A DNA stretch of 64,000 bases from Pseudoalteromonas prydzensis. Its GTDB lineage: Bacteria; Pseudomonadota; Gammaproteobacteria; Enterobacterales; Alteromonadaceae. The notes under the pieces are model-generated. The model was not told the origin of the DNA. It searched no databases and worked only from the letters and a program-made list of their open reading frames with translations. The position numbers and the translations under genes are program-made. The stretch covers positions 1 through 64,000 of the forward strand of contig NZ_DRGM01000099.1 in NCBI RefSeq assembly GCF_011050055.1, given 5' to 3'. Shown piece after piece: positions 31,429 to 41,087 of this stretch. How positions within the stretch are numbered: position 1 is the stretch's first letter; each line of letters begins with the position of its first letter.

Positions 31429-33035
31429 TATGATTGCTCCTGTAAGTTGGTTTTTGCAGCGCGTCGCGAACTTTGCTGTTGTGCTTTAGGCTGAGCTCGA
31501 GTACGTATTTTTTTGGCCTGAATAACAAATAGCCCAGCAAAAATGATACATAAAAAGTCAAAGCTAAACAGTGCCCATTGGCCATTCAGTAAGTAGCTGA
31601 TTATATTGCCGTCGGTTGTGAGTGCATTGATAAGCACCACGGCAATACAGGCAGCAGCATTGAGCCAAGCAAGTTGTAACCATTGTGCTGTGGCGCGTTT
31701 AAATAAGGCAAATAAGGCAACTGCAAGCCAAGTTAAAAAGAACGCTAAAATCTCTTTATCAGCTCGCTCTACTGCGTTAATTGGTAGTAGCCGATTGGCA
31801 ATAAAGAATGCACAGGTTGCCAGTGGTAGGCCCATTAGCGTGGCAAGGTTTAAACCTTCTACGAGTTTTAAAGCAAACGACGCTGTTTGTTGTTTTTTCA
31901 TCCGCTCGCGGATCCGTTTAGCCCACATTATGCAGCCGCTAGCTATCATTACGCAGCCGGCAATGCCACATAAAAAATATAACCAACGCAGTAGCGGGTT
32001 GGCTAAGCGACCGGTATGTAGTGCGGTCATTGAATCGTAAAACGCTTCTGTGTTGCTCAGCTCAGTGGCACTTTTTGCAATTAAGCTACCATCAACGCCA
32101 TTGAATAATAAGGTTGGGGTTTGATCGCGTACCTGTGTGCCGGTAGAGGCGCGAACCGTGATAGTCGCCGACGCTTTGTTCGGATCGCGGATTGATATTT
32201 GTGTTAAATCAGCATTAGGCCAGTTAGTATAAACTTGATCTAAAATGCCTTCGATACCAGCTAGCGGGGCACTTTCAGGGCTGCTTTTGCTACGAACATT
32301 AGTTGGCAGCACATCATTAAATAAGCCGCGTACACCGTCTTCATAGGCGGTCATTGCCGGATAGGGGAATAACATAAAGATCAGTGTTATTAAGCCTGTA
32401 TAGGTGATCATAAGATGAAAAGGCAGGGCTAAAACCGACGATACATTATGGCCATCTAACCAACTGCGGCTGCCTTTATTAGCGCGAAAACTAAACATAT
32501 CTTTAAATATACGTTTGTGGATCACAACCCCAGATATAAGCGCTACCAACATAAATAAGCTCGCAAAGCAGACTATCCAGCGGGCTGTGCGGACATCAAT
32601 ATAATGTAGGTCAAAATGCAGTCGGTAGAAGAAGTTACCACCTCTGGTGTCTCTTGTTTGCGCTATTTCGTCACCTGTTTGTGGATTGATATTGTGATCT
32701 TGCCAACCACCAAAACGCTTGCCTTCAGGACGAGGCTTTTCATAGGCGTAATTAAGCTGCGGTTTTCGCTCTGTGGGTAAGTAAATCCCCCAAAGCGTAG
32801 ACTCTGGTGCTGCATTTTGTAGGTAATTAATACCGCTGATAATTTGGCTACGCTGTTGCGCTACACGCTGTTCTGGCGCTTGTACATTGTGTAAAGCTGG
32901 TTGATTCCACAGCGTCATTTCATCACGGAAAAAGCTTAATGTACCGGCATAAAAAATTAAATACAGTAGCCAGCATACCAATAAGCCAACCCATGTATGC
33001 ATCCAAGTCATAGAGCGAAAAAAGTTCTCTTTCAT
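31428..33035 (-). CDS. PepSY-associated membrane protein, iron-regulated type
   Basis: The 535-residue protein starts with MTWMHTWVGLLVCWLLYLIF, the PepSY-TM motif, and has a large periplasmic loop, then spans with HNVSSVLALPFHLMITYTGL and ALHTGRLANPLLRWLYFLCGIAGC carrying conserved His residues. It ends in four more spans and a basic tail. Such proteins are thought to reduce ferric iron or siderophore complexes at the inner membrane. It overlaps DUF3649 by 4 bp upstream and DUF3325 by 1 bp downstream. Confidence 0.85.
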   Translation of the reverse strand: MKENFFRSMTWMHTWVGLLVCWLLYLIFYAGTLSFFRDEMTLWNQPALHNVQAPEQRVAQQRSQIISGINYLQNAAPESTLWGIYLPTERKPQLNYAYEKPRPEGKRFGGWQDHNINPQTGDEIAQTRDTRGGNFFYRLHFDLHYIDVRTARWIVCFASLFMLVALISGVVIHKRIFKDMFSFRANKGSRSWLDGHNVSSVLALPFHLMITYTGLITLIFMLFPYPAMTAYEDGVRGLFNDVLPTNVRSKSSPESAPLAGIEGILDQVYTNWPNADLTQISIRDPNKASATITVRASTGTQVRDQTPTLLFNGVDGSLIAKSATELSNTEAFYDSMTALHTGRLANPLLRWLYFLCGIAGCVMIASGCIMWAKRIRERMKKQQTASFALKLVEGLNLATLMGLPLATCAFFIANRLLPINAVERADKEILAFFLTWLAVALFALFKRATAQWLQLAWLNAAACIAVVLINALTTDGNIISYLLNGQWALFSFDFLCIIFAGLFVIQAKKIRTRAQPKAQQQSSRRAAKTNLQEQS

Positions 33036-33376
33036 AACCAGCCCTTAAGTAACGATAAGATCAACGCAGATCCTGCTGTAGTTAGTAAAATAGTGATCCA
33101 AATTTTAGTGAGTGATTTAACGGCAAACACCCAAATAAACACGCAGCTATAAATAAAAATAGTCAGGCTGATACTAAGTAACACGGCATCTGACTTTTTC
33201 AGCGGTAACATAATGCTCAGTAAAGAGCTAAATACGGCGGTAAAGACGTAACCACCTACAATGGCTGCTAAAAATCGTGAGATTACCGCAATACGATAGC
33301 TATGAGATTGATAAACATGACTTAATTTAGAAGCTATCGAGAATGTTTGCCTGTTTTTGACCGATTGAGCGTGCAT
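33032..33376 (-). CDS. DUF3649-like iron-uptake membrane protein
   Basis: The 114-residue protein has three hydrophobic spans (about 30-52, 57-80, 90-112), with YRIAVISRFLAAIVGGYVFT near the first, as in DUF3649 proteins. It is the first gene of the PepSY operon. A Fur-box-like sequence is centred about 120 bp upstream of its start at 33376, which fits iron control of the whole operon. Confidence 0.7.
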   Translation of the reverse strand: MHAQSVKNRQTFSIASKLSHVYQSHSYRIAVISRFLAAIVGGYVFTAVFSSLLSIMLPLKKSDAVLLSISLTIFIYSCVFIWVFAVKSLTKIWITILLTTAGSALILSLLKGWL

Positions 33377-33489
33377 AGTGATCCCTCAAAGCCCCAAAAT
33401 GGGGAGCGAATAAAGAGGGTATTATATATTCTAGACACAGAAAAGATAGTGATTCGTATTACCTTTGGCTTTATTATCTAAGTAAGTCC

Positions 33490-33506
33490 CGATAATCATT
33501 ATTTTT
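33490..33506 (-). promoter_or_regulatory. Fur-box-like site
   Basis: The minus strand here reads AATAATGATTATC, which agrees closely with the core of the GATAATGATAATCATTATC consensus (11 of 13 positions in the best window). It lies between the divergent DUF3649 operon and a VOC gene. Regulation by Fur of the PepSY operon is the likely meaning, inferred from place and family. Confidence 0.5.
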
Positions 33507-33652
33507 TATTACCCAGAGTTTAGGTTACTTAGTAAAATCGTGATCTCTAGCGGATTATCAGCTGTTTTAATTGAAAAGTTCGCAAATTTTTCAACTGCTT
33601 GTATGCTTAGTGGTTGGTAGCATTATGATTGTTATTTTTTTCAGGATTTATT

Positions 33653-34015
33653 ATGAGTGCACATGAAAAGTTAAATTATGTTGAATTTGCGGCAGCCGAC
33701 TTAACGGCAACGAAGGCGTTTTTTAGTGCTGTATTTGACTGGCAGTTTATTGATTATGGGCCAGAATATACTGCGTTCAATAGTGACTGTGCAGGGCTTG
33801 ATGGCGGATTCTATCAAGCAAATGCCAGTTCATTAACGCAACATGGCGGCGCATTACTGGTGTTTTATAGTGAAAATATTAGCCAAACACTCAGTAAGGT
33901 TGAGCATCATGGAGGAAAAATTATAAAACCTATTTTTGATTTTCCTGGTGGGTGTCGTTTTCATTTTACCGAACCCAGTGGTAATGAGTTTGCGGTGTGG
34001 TCAGAACGCATCTAG
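33653..34015 (+). CDS. VOC (glyoxalase-like) family protein
   Basis: From the ATG at 33653 (AGGA about 8 bases upstream; preferred to a start at 33629) the protein has 120 residues with two beta-alpha-beta-beta-beta halves: LNYVEFAAADLTATKAFFSAVFDW and the end FHFTEPSGNEFAVWSE. The metal-ligand positions are partly kept. Family members include glyoxalases, dioxygenases and binding proteins, and no specific reaction can be assigned. Confidence 0.82.
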   Translation: MSAHEKLNYVEFAAADLTATKAFFSAVFDWQFIDYGPEYTAFNSDCAGLDGGFYQANASSLTQHGGALLVFYSENISQTLSKVEHHGGKIIKPIFDFPGGCRFHFTEPSGNEFAVWSERI

Positions 34016-34063
34016 TTCATTTATAACAGATCATAATTTTACTAACTCAAAGAAAGGAATTGC

Positions 34064-34438
34064 ATGGCAAATTTGAGTTGCGAAGAGATCAAGGCATTTG
34101 TGCCTGCAAAAGATTACGCGTTGAGCTGCGAATTTTATCAGCAAATGGGCTTTGAGCTCGCATGGCAAAGCCCAGAGATGGCGTATTTTTATCATGGTGA
34201 TTGCAGTTTTTTATTGCAAAACTTTTATAACCCAGAGCATGCTAATAACTTTATGATGCACCTATTAGTTGCAGATGTGCATGCATGGCATGCGCAGTTA
34301 AAAAGCACAGCTTTAGCGCAAAAGTATGGCATTACTATAACAGAGCCAAGCTTACAGCCATGGCAGATGATTGATTTTGTGGTTTATGATCCAAGCGGTG
34401 TGTTGTGGCGGATAGGGCAAAATAGTGATGCTGGCTAG
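34064..34438 (+). CDS. VOC family protein, bleomycin-resistance-like
   Basis: The 124-residue protein is a single VOC domain: IKAFVPAKDYALSCEFYQQM at the start, FMMHLLVADVHAWHAQL in the middle and IDFVVYDPSGVLWRIGQ at the end. Members of this type bind small molecules or confer resistance by sequestering drugs. The last codons overlap the start of the UDG-family gene, so the two are co-transcribed. Confidence 0.8.
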   Translation: MANLSCEEIKAFVPAKDYALSCEFYQQMGFELAWQSPEMAYFYHGDCSFLLQNFYNPEHANNFMMHLLVADVHAWHAQLKSTALAQKYGITITEPSLQPWQMIDFVVYDPSGVLWRIGQNSDAG

Positions 34439-35018
34439 CGATTTATTAACGCAAGTTAGTCAATGCGTGATCTGTGAAGCACAGTTGCCGCTCGGCGCAC
34501 GTCCGGTTGTGCAATTTAACCCTAGCGCACGAATTTTAATTGCTGGGCAAGCACCAGGGCTTAAAGTGCACCAAACTGGGATACCATTTGATGATGCCAG
34601 TGGTCAGCGGTTACGCCAGTGGTTAGGGCTCAGTAAAGACGATTTTTACGATGCGACTAAAATTGCCATTTTGCCGATGGGGTTTTGTTATCCCGGTAAA
34701 GGTAAGTCGGGCGATTTACCGCCACGCAAAGAGTGTGCGCCTGCCTGGCGTGCGCAGCTGTTAGCCGCACTGCCAAATATTAAGCTGACCATAGTACTGG
34801 GTAAATACGCGCAAGCGTATCATCTGCCACAGACTAAACATTTACCGCTTACTGAGTTAGTAAAATCGTGGCGTGAGTATTGGCCAACCATTCTGCCATT
34901 ACCACATCCCAGCCCGCGTAATAATATTTGGCTCGCTAACAACCCTTGGTTTGAGCGTGATGTAGTGCCACAATTAGCGCAAGCAGTGCAATCAATTTTA
35001 AAATCTCAGGGTGATTAG
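34425..35018 (+). CDS. Uracil-DNA glycosylase family protein
   Basis: The 197-residue protein has the superfamily motifs: RILIAGQAPGLKVHQTGIPFDDASG (about 29-53; GQAPG corresponds to motif 1), an aromatic-rich FCYPGK segment, and LPHPSPRNNIW (about 160-170) as the leucine-loop motif HPSxxN. N-terminal Cys residues (CVICEAQLP) recall iron-sulfur types but only two are seen. It would remove damaged bases or serve a related function. A GTG or ATG (34428) start overlaps the preceding VOC gene. Confidence 0.82.
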   Translation: MMLASDLLTQVSQCVICEAQLPLGARPVVQFNPSARILIAGQAPGLKVHQTGIPFDDASGQRLRQWLGLSKDDFYDATKIAILPMGFCYPGKGKSGDLPPRKECAPAWRAQLLAALPNIKLTIVLGKYAQAYHLPQTKHLPLTELVKSWREYWPTILPLPHPSPRNNIWLANNPWFERDVVPQLAQAVQSILKSQGD

Positions 35019-35778
35019 CCAGATGATCAATACGCAATTTGAGCAACACGGCTTTTTCCATGTTAAAGGTTTTTACACTGAGCGTGAGCTTGTGCAAGTG
35101 CGTGAAGTGACCAATTGTTTTCACCAGCATTGGATTGCTGATAACCAACAGTTTTATCAAACCAAGGCGGTTAATAGCGCTTACTTAACTGCAAGCACCT
35201 ATTTAGATGAAGCGCAACGATTAGTATTGTTTAAGTTTATTGCCAGCCATAAGTTAATGGCGCAAGTAGACTCAATTTTAGACACTGCGGCATTTATCAA
35301 TACGCAGCTATTTTTTAACCCAGTAAACCCTGAGCAAGAAAACTATTGGCATCGTGATATGCAGTACCATTTGAGTTTGCTTGAGCAACAAGCTGCGTTA
35401 TCAGGCCCAGAAGTTATTCATTGTCGGGTGGCACTTGAGGACGAACCAGGTATTGAGCTGGTGCCGGGTTCCCATCGCCGTTGGGATACCCCAGCTGAAT
35501 TGGCGACTAGGTTATCTGAAGGTGGCTATAACTCAAGTGATGATTTAGCCACCGGCCAGGTTATTGAAATGCAAGCAGGCGACTTACTGATTTTTTCAGC
35601 GAATATGCTCCACCGTGGTTTATACGGCAAAGATCGCTTAGCGCTGGATATTTTGTTTTGTGAGCCAGAGCCCCATGTGCTGCACTTTGTGCAAGATATC
35701 TGCCTGCCTACTGCAAAAATGCTGCGCAAATTAGAAGATGACAGTGCCTTTGCGGTTACCTTGGCGTACCAAGCATAA
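35011..35778 (+). CDS. Phytanoyl-CoA dioxygenase (PhyH) family protein
   Basis: The 255-residue protein has the Fe(II)/2-oxoglutarate dioxygenase fold signs: YWHRDMQYH (HxD metal ligands, about 111-119), GIELVPGSHRRWDTP and LIFSANMLHRGLYGKDRLALDI (distal His, then the 2-oxoglutarate Arg). It hydroxylates an unknown small molecule. The start overlaps the UDG-family gene by 8 bp. An ATG at 35023 is a plausible alternative start. Confidence 0.83.
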   Translation: MISQMINTQFEQHGFFHVKGFYTERELVQVREVTNCFHQHWIADNQQFYQTKAVNSAYLTASTYLDEAQRLVLFKFIASHKLMAQVDSILDTAAFINTQLFFNPVNPEQENYWHRDMQYHLSLLEQQAALSGPEVIHCRVALEDEPGIELVPGSHRRWDTPAELATRLSEGGYNSSDDLATGQVIEMQAGDLLIFSANMLHRGLYGKDRLALDILFCEPEPHVLHFVQDICLPTAKMLRKLEDDSAFAVTLAYQA

Positions 35779-35786
35779 CCGTCACA

Positions 35787-38700
35787 TTACAGATCATTGT
35801 TATTTAACAAAGCCAGTAATTGATCTTTAGACATTTGCCCCGCATCACCACTTCCTGCTAATACTTTGTCTGCTAATGCTTGTTTATGCTCATGTAATTG
35901 TAGAATTTTTTCTTCAATGGTGTTTTGTGCAATTAGCCGGTACACAGTGACGGGGCGAGTTTGCCCGAGACGATGGGCTCTATCAGATGCTTGTTGTTCA
36001 ACCGCTGGGTTCCACCATGGATCTAAATGCACTACATAGTCGGCTGCGGTTAAATTAAGCCCAGTCCCACCGGCTTTTAGACTGATCAAAAACAGCGGCG
36101 CATCGCCGGCTTGAAATTTATCAACCTGTTGTTTGCGTTTGTTGCTGCTCATACTGCCATCCAGATAACAGTAATCGATACCGCGTTTTTGCAAACGTTG
36201 CTCAAGCAGTTTTAATACATCAACAAACTGACTGAAGATCAGCGCTTGGTGGTTGTTCTCTAGTAATTCTTCAATAATGGCTTCGGCGGTGTCGAGTTTA
36301 CTGGATGGTAACTTACTATTTTCCAGTAACAACTGCGGAGCAATACAGGCGCGGCGTAATTTAGTTAATGAAGCTAAGATAGTGATGTATTGACTGTCAT
36401 CCTGTGACGCTTGCTCAAGCGCATTTAAGCGAGTTGCTTCGTAGAGTGCCTGCTCTTTATCACTTAGCGCAAAGGTTAAGTTTATTTCGGTTTTTTCTGG
36501 TAACTCAGTCAACACAGTTTGCTTAGTACGACGCAGGATAAACGGTGCAATTAAGGTTTTTAGGGTGTCGGCTTGCTGCTGATTTTTATCGGCATTGCCA
36601 AAGCGCTTTTTAAATACGGGCAGGGTGTGTAAAAAACCCGGCATTAAAAAGTTAAATAAACTCCACAGTTCACCTAAGTGATTTTCAATCGGCGTGCCCG
36701 ACAGTGCTATTTTAAATTGACCATTGAGTGCAAACGCGGCTTTTGCCCGTAAACTCAAGGGGTTTTTAATTGCTTGTGCTTCGTCAAAGACAATATTAGC
36801 AAAACTAAATTGACATAGCTGCTCGCCGATCAGCGGCAATAAACCATAACTGACAATCACTAAATCGTGTTTGCCCGCATTGGCGAGTACTTCAGTGCAT
36901 GTCGCAGCATTTTCAATAATTTTTACGTTCAAACTAGCTGCAAATCGCTCGGTTTCGACTCGCCAGTTATGACACACTGATTTTGGCGCAACCACTAAAC
37001 TGGCACCTAAACTACTGCGCATTTGTAACACGGTTAAGGTTTGCAGTGTTTTGCCAAGTCCCATGTCATCGGCTAAGCAGGCATTGAGTCCCCAGTTAGC
37101 TAATTGCATTAACCAGTTCACGCCTACTATTTGGTAATCACGCAGAATATGGGTTAAATGTGCAGGTAAAGTTGGCTCGATTGTTTGGTTAAACTTAGCT
37201 AAACGGGTTTGCCAGCTTTCACCAAATGTGACATCACCTAAGTCGGCAATCGTTTTGTGTAATGGCAGTGCGCGCGCATTGGCAATCCTTAGCTCATCAG
37301 TAGGGTTGTGTTTATCAAGGTTTTGCATACCTTCTAAACGATTTAACAAGTTAGTTAAACGCTGATCCAATAACAGCGAATTACCCTCTGAAAACTCTAA
37401 AATGCTACCGCGTCGAGGTGCTTTGAGTAGCGTTTGTAATTCGTATATTTGGCCGCTGGGCAGTGAGATATTGCCACTGACACTTAACCAGTCATTATCG
37501 TCATTGAGGTTCAGTGACAGGTGCTTGCTCTTCGCCACTTGCATGCCTTGGCTGCTTTCATCCCAGCTTAGTACCAAGGACTGTTGTTGCTGTGCTGTTT
37601 CAAGTAGTTCTATTGCTTGGCTGATATCTTCTGGTAAGTAAAATTGTTGCTGTGACTTGTTGTATTGCCCAGTTTGTCGATCAGCAAAAACCCCTGCCAT
37701 ATTTTTAAGTAGTTTTCGCAGCGCTTTTTGTTCTGCTTTTAAATCGCGCTTGATAATAATGCTGTCGGTTTGTTCATCCGTACTGTGTGCCAGTGTTAAC
37801 GCACCAATACCTGGCTCAAGCCAAGGACCCTCTACGCCAATTGGCATGCTGTAGAAATTAACATTAATGCCTAATTGAGTCAGCGCAATCACTGCGGCAA
37901 TGTCGCAGAGCCCTTGGCGTACGTTATTAATATGGGCAAACTCGGTACGTTGGCTACTTATATGGTGCTCGTTGGCCAGTACTTGTAATGCGGCGTTGAG
38001 TTGTGGCAATCTTTCTTCAGTTAAGTTGTTCGGTTGTTGTTCAAGTAATTGCAGTAATTTTAGTTGTTTATCATCAATTCTAAAAACTTGATAACAGTGC
38101 GCATGGCTGTGTTGAAGTACAAAATCACAATCAACATCGCTAATACTCGGTTGTATCACTAGGCGGTAGCAATCATTTATGTCTTGTGCAATTTCAATAA
38201 CAAACTCACCTTTAATTAGAGTCAGCGGTTGTCCGTTGTGATCTTCCAGCCCTTTAAATCCGATCAGCGCTTGTAATACTGCGCCAGTTGCGTGTATCTC
38301 ATTATAGCCAAACCCTGCATGGCTATTGAGCACTTGAATTAAGTTGCGGTCAATGCTGGTTAATGCGTCTTCATATTGGCTATAGGCAAGTTCATGTGCG
38401 TTTATTTTACGGCCTTTGGTCCAGTCGCCTTTGGCATTGAGTTGTTGCACTTTAGCTTGAATAATTGGTAAATCTAGATGAGTGACATCCAGTTGCCAAA
38501 TCACTCGTTGCTGCGCGGTTGGGGTGTCTATTTGGCTAATTTCATTAAGCCAACGTTGCCAGTGTGGCACTCGGGTAAAGTGCTGTAGTAAACCAGTGCT
38601 GGGTAATGGTATGTCATCGCTAAGCCAATTAACGAGGTGCGAACATTGCTCTGCTAACCAATGTTGCTGTTGGCTAGCGGCTGTTTTAAGTTGAGTTAAT

Positions 38701-39845
38701 AACTCAGTATCACCTCTTAGGTGATTTATTTGCTCATCAGTGGCGTTTTTAATGATTGCCAGCAATAAGCAAAATAGCGGCGCCAATGCATTTGGGTTAT
38801 TTATATAACGATATAAATCGTTATTTAGACGATGCTTCTCACAGCTTGCTAAGTCATCTTCGAGTAGGTGAACAATCGCTTGGTTGGCATGGCTGAACTC
38901 GCCGAAATTTTTCTTATACCATTTTTGACAGGTACTAAGCTGCTTTACATCGGCAGGTCTACCGCTGATAAATAAACATACTGTATAGAGTAATCCGCTC
39001 AGTTCGCCTGGATAAACCCCTTTGCCAAATTGTTTTCTAAACGCTGTTAATGCGCTTTTATACTGTATTAATGCAATATCAATAAACCCACCATTGATGG
39101 CATTGCGATTTGCCTCGATAAAGGTGGCTAAAACAGCATCGCGTTTGTCATCAAGCAACTGTGCGTAGTTGTTATTTTGCAGTAAAACGGCTAAGTTTTC
39201 ATTGAGGTAAATGCGTGTATGTCTTGTAAGTGCTGGCTTTGCTTGGTTGATTAGTGTCGGCCAGGCTGGAGTGGCAGTAAGATTAAAAAACTGCCCGCGA
39301 ATAAAGTTTTCTAAACACAGTTGTTGCCACTGCTGGGGTAAACAGTGCCACACTTGGCTGCTATACTGCGACTGTGCGAGTGAGTTAATATAATTAAAAT
39401 CAATCGCTTGTGATAAGTCCTTGAGTAATTGCGGCTTACCATTTTGGGTACGGCTAATGTGATCAAATAAGCATTGTAAAAAAGCAACATTGTTATCGTA
39501 ATAAAAACAACTTTTTACTGCCTCTGTCACAAAGGCATTCAGCAAGTTAGGGTGTTTAGTGACATTAACGATTATAAAAGCGATGGCATTGATTGAAATA
39601 CGAAAGCGATCCCCAAACGGGTATTGCCAAATGAAATCTTGTGCTTCAAGTTGTTTGGTGAACTTGGCGACTTCTGTTTTAGAAAATGAATAGCCTGTTT
39701 TAATGTTGTTATAAAGGCGTTTAGTCACTTGCTGGGTCGAATTATCATAGCCGCTCGAGGCACCGCTAATTACAATTGCAAGTAATACACACAGTTGTTT
39801 TTGTTGTTCGTCAGTTGTGGCACTTGGGGCTAGGTTAATTGGCAT
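35787..39845 (-). CDS. SNF2-family DEAD/DEAH helicase-like protein
   Basis: The 1352-residue protein has a ~900-residue N-terminal region of unknown helical content, then the SNF2 ATPase core: LADDMGLGKTLQTL (Walker A), FDEAQAIKN (Walker B, DEAQ), LSGTPIENHLGELWSLFNF (motif III), FILRRTK, IFSQFVDVLKLLEQRL (start of the second RecA lobe), SLKAGGTGLNLTAADYV and QASDRAHRLGQTRPV (motif VI). Such bacterial enzymes move on double-stranded DNA and may remodel nucleoprotein. The gene stands alone, and the long N-terminus shows no SWIM zinc motif that I can see. Confidence 0.9.
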   Translation of the reverse strand: MPINLAPSATTDEQQKQLCVLLAIVISGASSGYDNSTQQVTKRLYNNIKTGYSFSKTEVAKFTKQLEAQDFIWQYPFGDRFRISINAIAFIIVNVTKHPNLLNAFVTEAVKSCFYYDNNVAFLQCLFDHISRTQNGKPQLLKDLSQAIDFNYINSLAQSQYSSQVWHCLPQQWQQLCLENFIRGQFFNLTATPAWPTLINQAKPALTRHTRIYLNENLAVLLQNNNYAQLLDDKRDAVLATFIEANRNAINGGFIDIALIQYKSALTAFRKQFGKGVYPGELSGLLYTVCLFISGRPADVKQLSTCQKWYKKNFGEFSHANQAIVHLLEDDLASCEKHRLNNDLYRYINNPNALAPLFCLLLAIIKNATDEQINHLRGDTELLTQLKTAASQQQHWLAEQCSHLVNWLSDDIPLPSTGLLQHFTRVPHWQRWLNEISQIDTPTAQQRVIWQLDVTHLDLPIIQAKVQQLNAKGDWTKGRKINAHELAYSQYEDALTSIDRNLIQVLNSHAGFGYNEIHATGAVLQALIGFKGLEDHNGQPLTLIKGEFVIEIAQDINDCYRLVIQPSISDVDCDFVLQHSHAHCYQVFRIDDKQLKLLQLLEQQPNNLTEERLPQLNAALQVLANEHHISSQRTEFAHINNVRQGLCDIAAVIALTQLGINVNFYSMPIGVEGPWLEPGIGALTLAHSTDEQTDSIIIKRDLKAEQKALRKLLKNMAGVFADRQTGQYNKSQQQFYLPEDISQAIELLETAQQQQSLVLSWDESSQGMQVAKSKHLSLNLNDDNDWLSVSGNISLPSGQIYELQTLLKAPRRGSILEFSEGNSLLLDQRLTNLLNRLEGMQNLDKHNPTDELRIANARALPLHKTIADLGDVTFGESWQTRLAKFNQTIEPTLPAHLTHILRDYQIVGVNWLMQLANWGLNACLADDMGLGKTLQTLTVLQMRSSLGASLVVAPKSVCHNWRVETERFAASLNVKIIENAATCTEVLANAGKHDLVIVSYGLLPLIGEQLCQFSFANIVFDEAQAIKNPLSLRAKAAFALNGQFKIALSGTPIENHLGELWSLFNFLMPGFLHTLPVFKKRFGNADKNQQQADTLKTLIAPFILRRTKQTVLTELPEKTEINLTFALSDKEQALYEATRLNALEQASQDDSQYITILASLTKLRRACIAPQLLLENSKLPSSKLDTAEAIIEELLENNHQALIFSQFVDVLKLLEQRLQKRGIDYCYLDGSMSSNKRKQQVDKFQAGDAPLFLISLKAGGTGLNLTAADYVVHLDPWWNPAVEQQASDRAHRLGQTRPVTVYRLIAQNTIEEKILQLHEHKQALADKVLAGSGDAGQMSKDQLLALLNNNDL

Positions 39846-39910
39846 AAAATCAGTAAGTCAGTCGCTAATAATTGCTGCCAGTATAAATTTCAGTGGTGTT
39901 GGTTACAACC

Positions 39911-39930
39911 AATAAAAAAAGCGACCAAAC
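39911..39930 (-). terminator. Rho-independent terminator of the 39960 gene
   Basis: On the minus strand GCGACC-GTTT-GGTCGC is followed by TTTTTTTATT. It lies about 30 bp after the stop of the secreted-protein gene at 39960 and before the promoter of the SNF2 gene. Confidence 0.85.
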
Positions 39931-39959
39931 GGTCGCGTTATAAATATTTTTTGCCGTAC

Positions 39960-40520
39960 TTATTGCACCATTGCAAATAGTTTTTGCAGTTGCGGCATGT
40001 ATTCTTTCACGAGGTTTACATTGTTTTCACTAACAACCGGCGCAGCTGCACTGGCGGCATTCGCTGAGTTAGCTACTGAGCCTAGCATTGAGTTAGCACT
40101 GTTATTTTGCGAGCCGCTCATACTTTGTAAGCCACCCATTAGCTGATTTACTGTTTCTTTATTCTCTGGTGATAAATTACCTTTGATATTTTCAAGGTAA
40201 GCCATTGATACTTCAGAGCCTACAGCAATAAGTTGCTCAGGAGTAAAACCATATTTAGTCGTTAATGCGGTAAACTCTTTGTATAAATCGTTATCTTTGA
40301 TCATACCTAGAGCACCTAATGCCGTTGCGTTGGTGCCACCTTCAGAGCCACCTAACATATTGCCTAAGTCCATGCTTTTTAATGAATCTTGGTTTTTTGA
40401 CCAGTCAACTACGGCAGGGAGTGCTTTCATGTAACCTTGCAGCTCACTTTCAGTGATGTCTACAGCTAGGCTTGAAAAGCTCATGGCTAATAAGCTGATT
40501 GATAATAATAGTTTTTTCAT
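39960..40520 (-). CDS. Secreted protein of unknown function, possibly DUF2780-like
   Basis: The 186-residue product has a signal peptide (MKKLLLSISLLAMSFSSLAV, cleavage near 19). The mature part is helical and Asn/Ser/Gly-rich, with LGALGMIKDNDLYKEFTALTTKYG in the middle, a low-complexity SNSANAASAA-type linker and a final helix YMPQLQKLFAMVQ. I do not recognise it with certainty. It is a single-gene unit with its own terminator and AGGA site. Confidence 0.6.
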   Translation of the reverse strand: MKKLLLSISLLAMSFSSLAVDITESELQGYMKALPAVVDWSKNQDSLKSMDLGNMLGGSEGGTNATALGALGMIKDNDLYKEFTALTTKYGFTPEQLIAVGSEVSMAYLENIKGNLSPENKETVNQLMGGLQSMSGSQNNSANSMLGSVANSANAASAAAPVVSENNVNLVKEYMPQLQKLFAMVQ

Positions 40521-40642
40521 AGTTAGATCCTTTGTTTATTTCTATTGTTGCTTTAAAGACGAAATATAGCTTAATAGTAGTCGATTTTGGTCTCTATGCA
40601 GCAAATGCTATAATGCATTTTTGCCAAATGTAACTGAACCTA

Positions 40643-41056
40643 ATGTTAACTATTTCAAACGCTGTAACAATTGATGAGTGGGAAGTTGAACTAACTGCTA
40701 TTCGTGCACAAGGGGCTGGTGGGCAAAACGTTAATAAAGTAGCCAGTGCAATACACCTGCGCTTTGATATTAATCGCTCAAAACTCCCAGAATTTTATAA
40801 AGAACGTTTACTCGCACTTAATGATAGTCGTATTACTAAAGACGGGGTGATTGTGCTTAAAGCGCAAAGTCATCGTACTCAAGAATTAAATAGAGAAGAT
40901 GCGCTGGCGCGTTTAAAAGAGCTGATTGTGTCTGCCACTAAAGTGCAAAGAGCACGCCGCGCGACTAAGCCCAGTCGTAGTTCGCAGCGTAAACGCATGG
41001 ATAAAAAAACCAAGCACGGTAACACCAAAGCATTGCGCGGTAATATTAAATTTTGA
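40643..41056 (+). CDS. arfB: Ribosome rescue factor ArfB (YaeJ)
   Basis: The 137-residue protein has the release-factor catalytic motif GAGGQNVNK (24-32) and a basic C-terminal tail rich in Lys/Arg (about 105-137), which enters the mRNA channel of stalled ribosomes. ArfB hydrolyses peptidyl-tRNA on ribosomes lacking a stop codon. Its length matches the family (about 140). ArfA, the alternative rescue factor, is encoded 7.3 kb downstream. Confidence 0.93.
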   Translation: MLTISNAVTIDEWEVELTAIRAQGAGGQNVNKVASAIHLRFDINRSKLPEFYKERLLALNDSRITKDGVIVLKAQSHRTQELNREDALARLKELIVSATKVQRARRATKPSRSSQRKRMDKKTKHGNTKALRGNIKF

Positions 41057-41080
41057 GTAGGCACTAAAATGCGCCTACTC
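41055..41080 (+). terminator. Hairpin between convergent arfB and hemH
   Basis: GAGTAGGC (41055-41062) pairs with GCCTACTC (41073-41080). The stem begins within the arfB stop codon. No long T run follows on either strand, so its strength as a terminator is doubtful. Confidence 0.45.
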
Positions 41081-41087
41081 AGGGGTT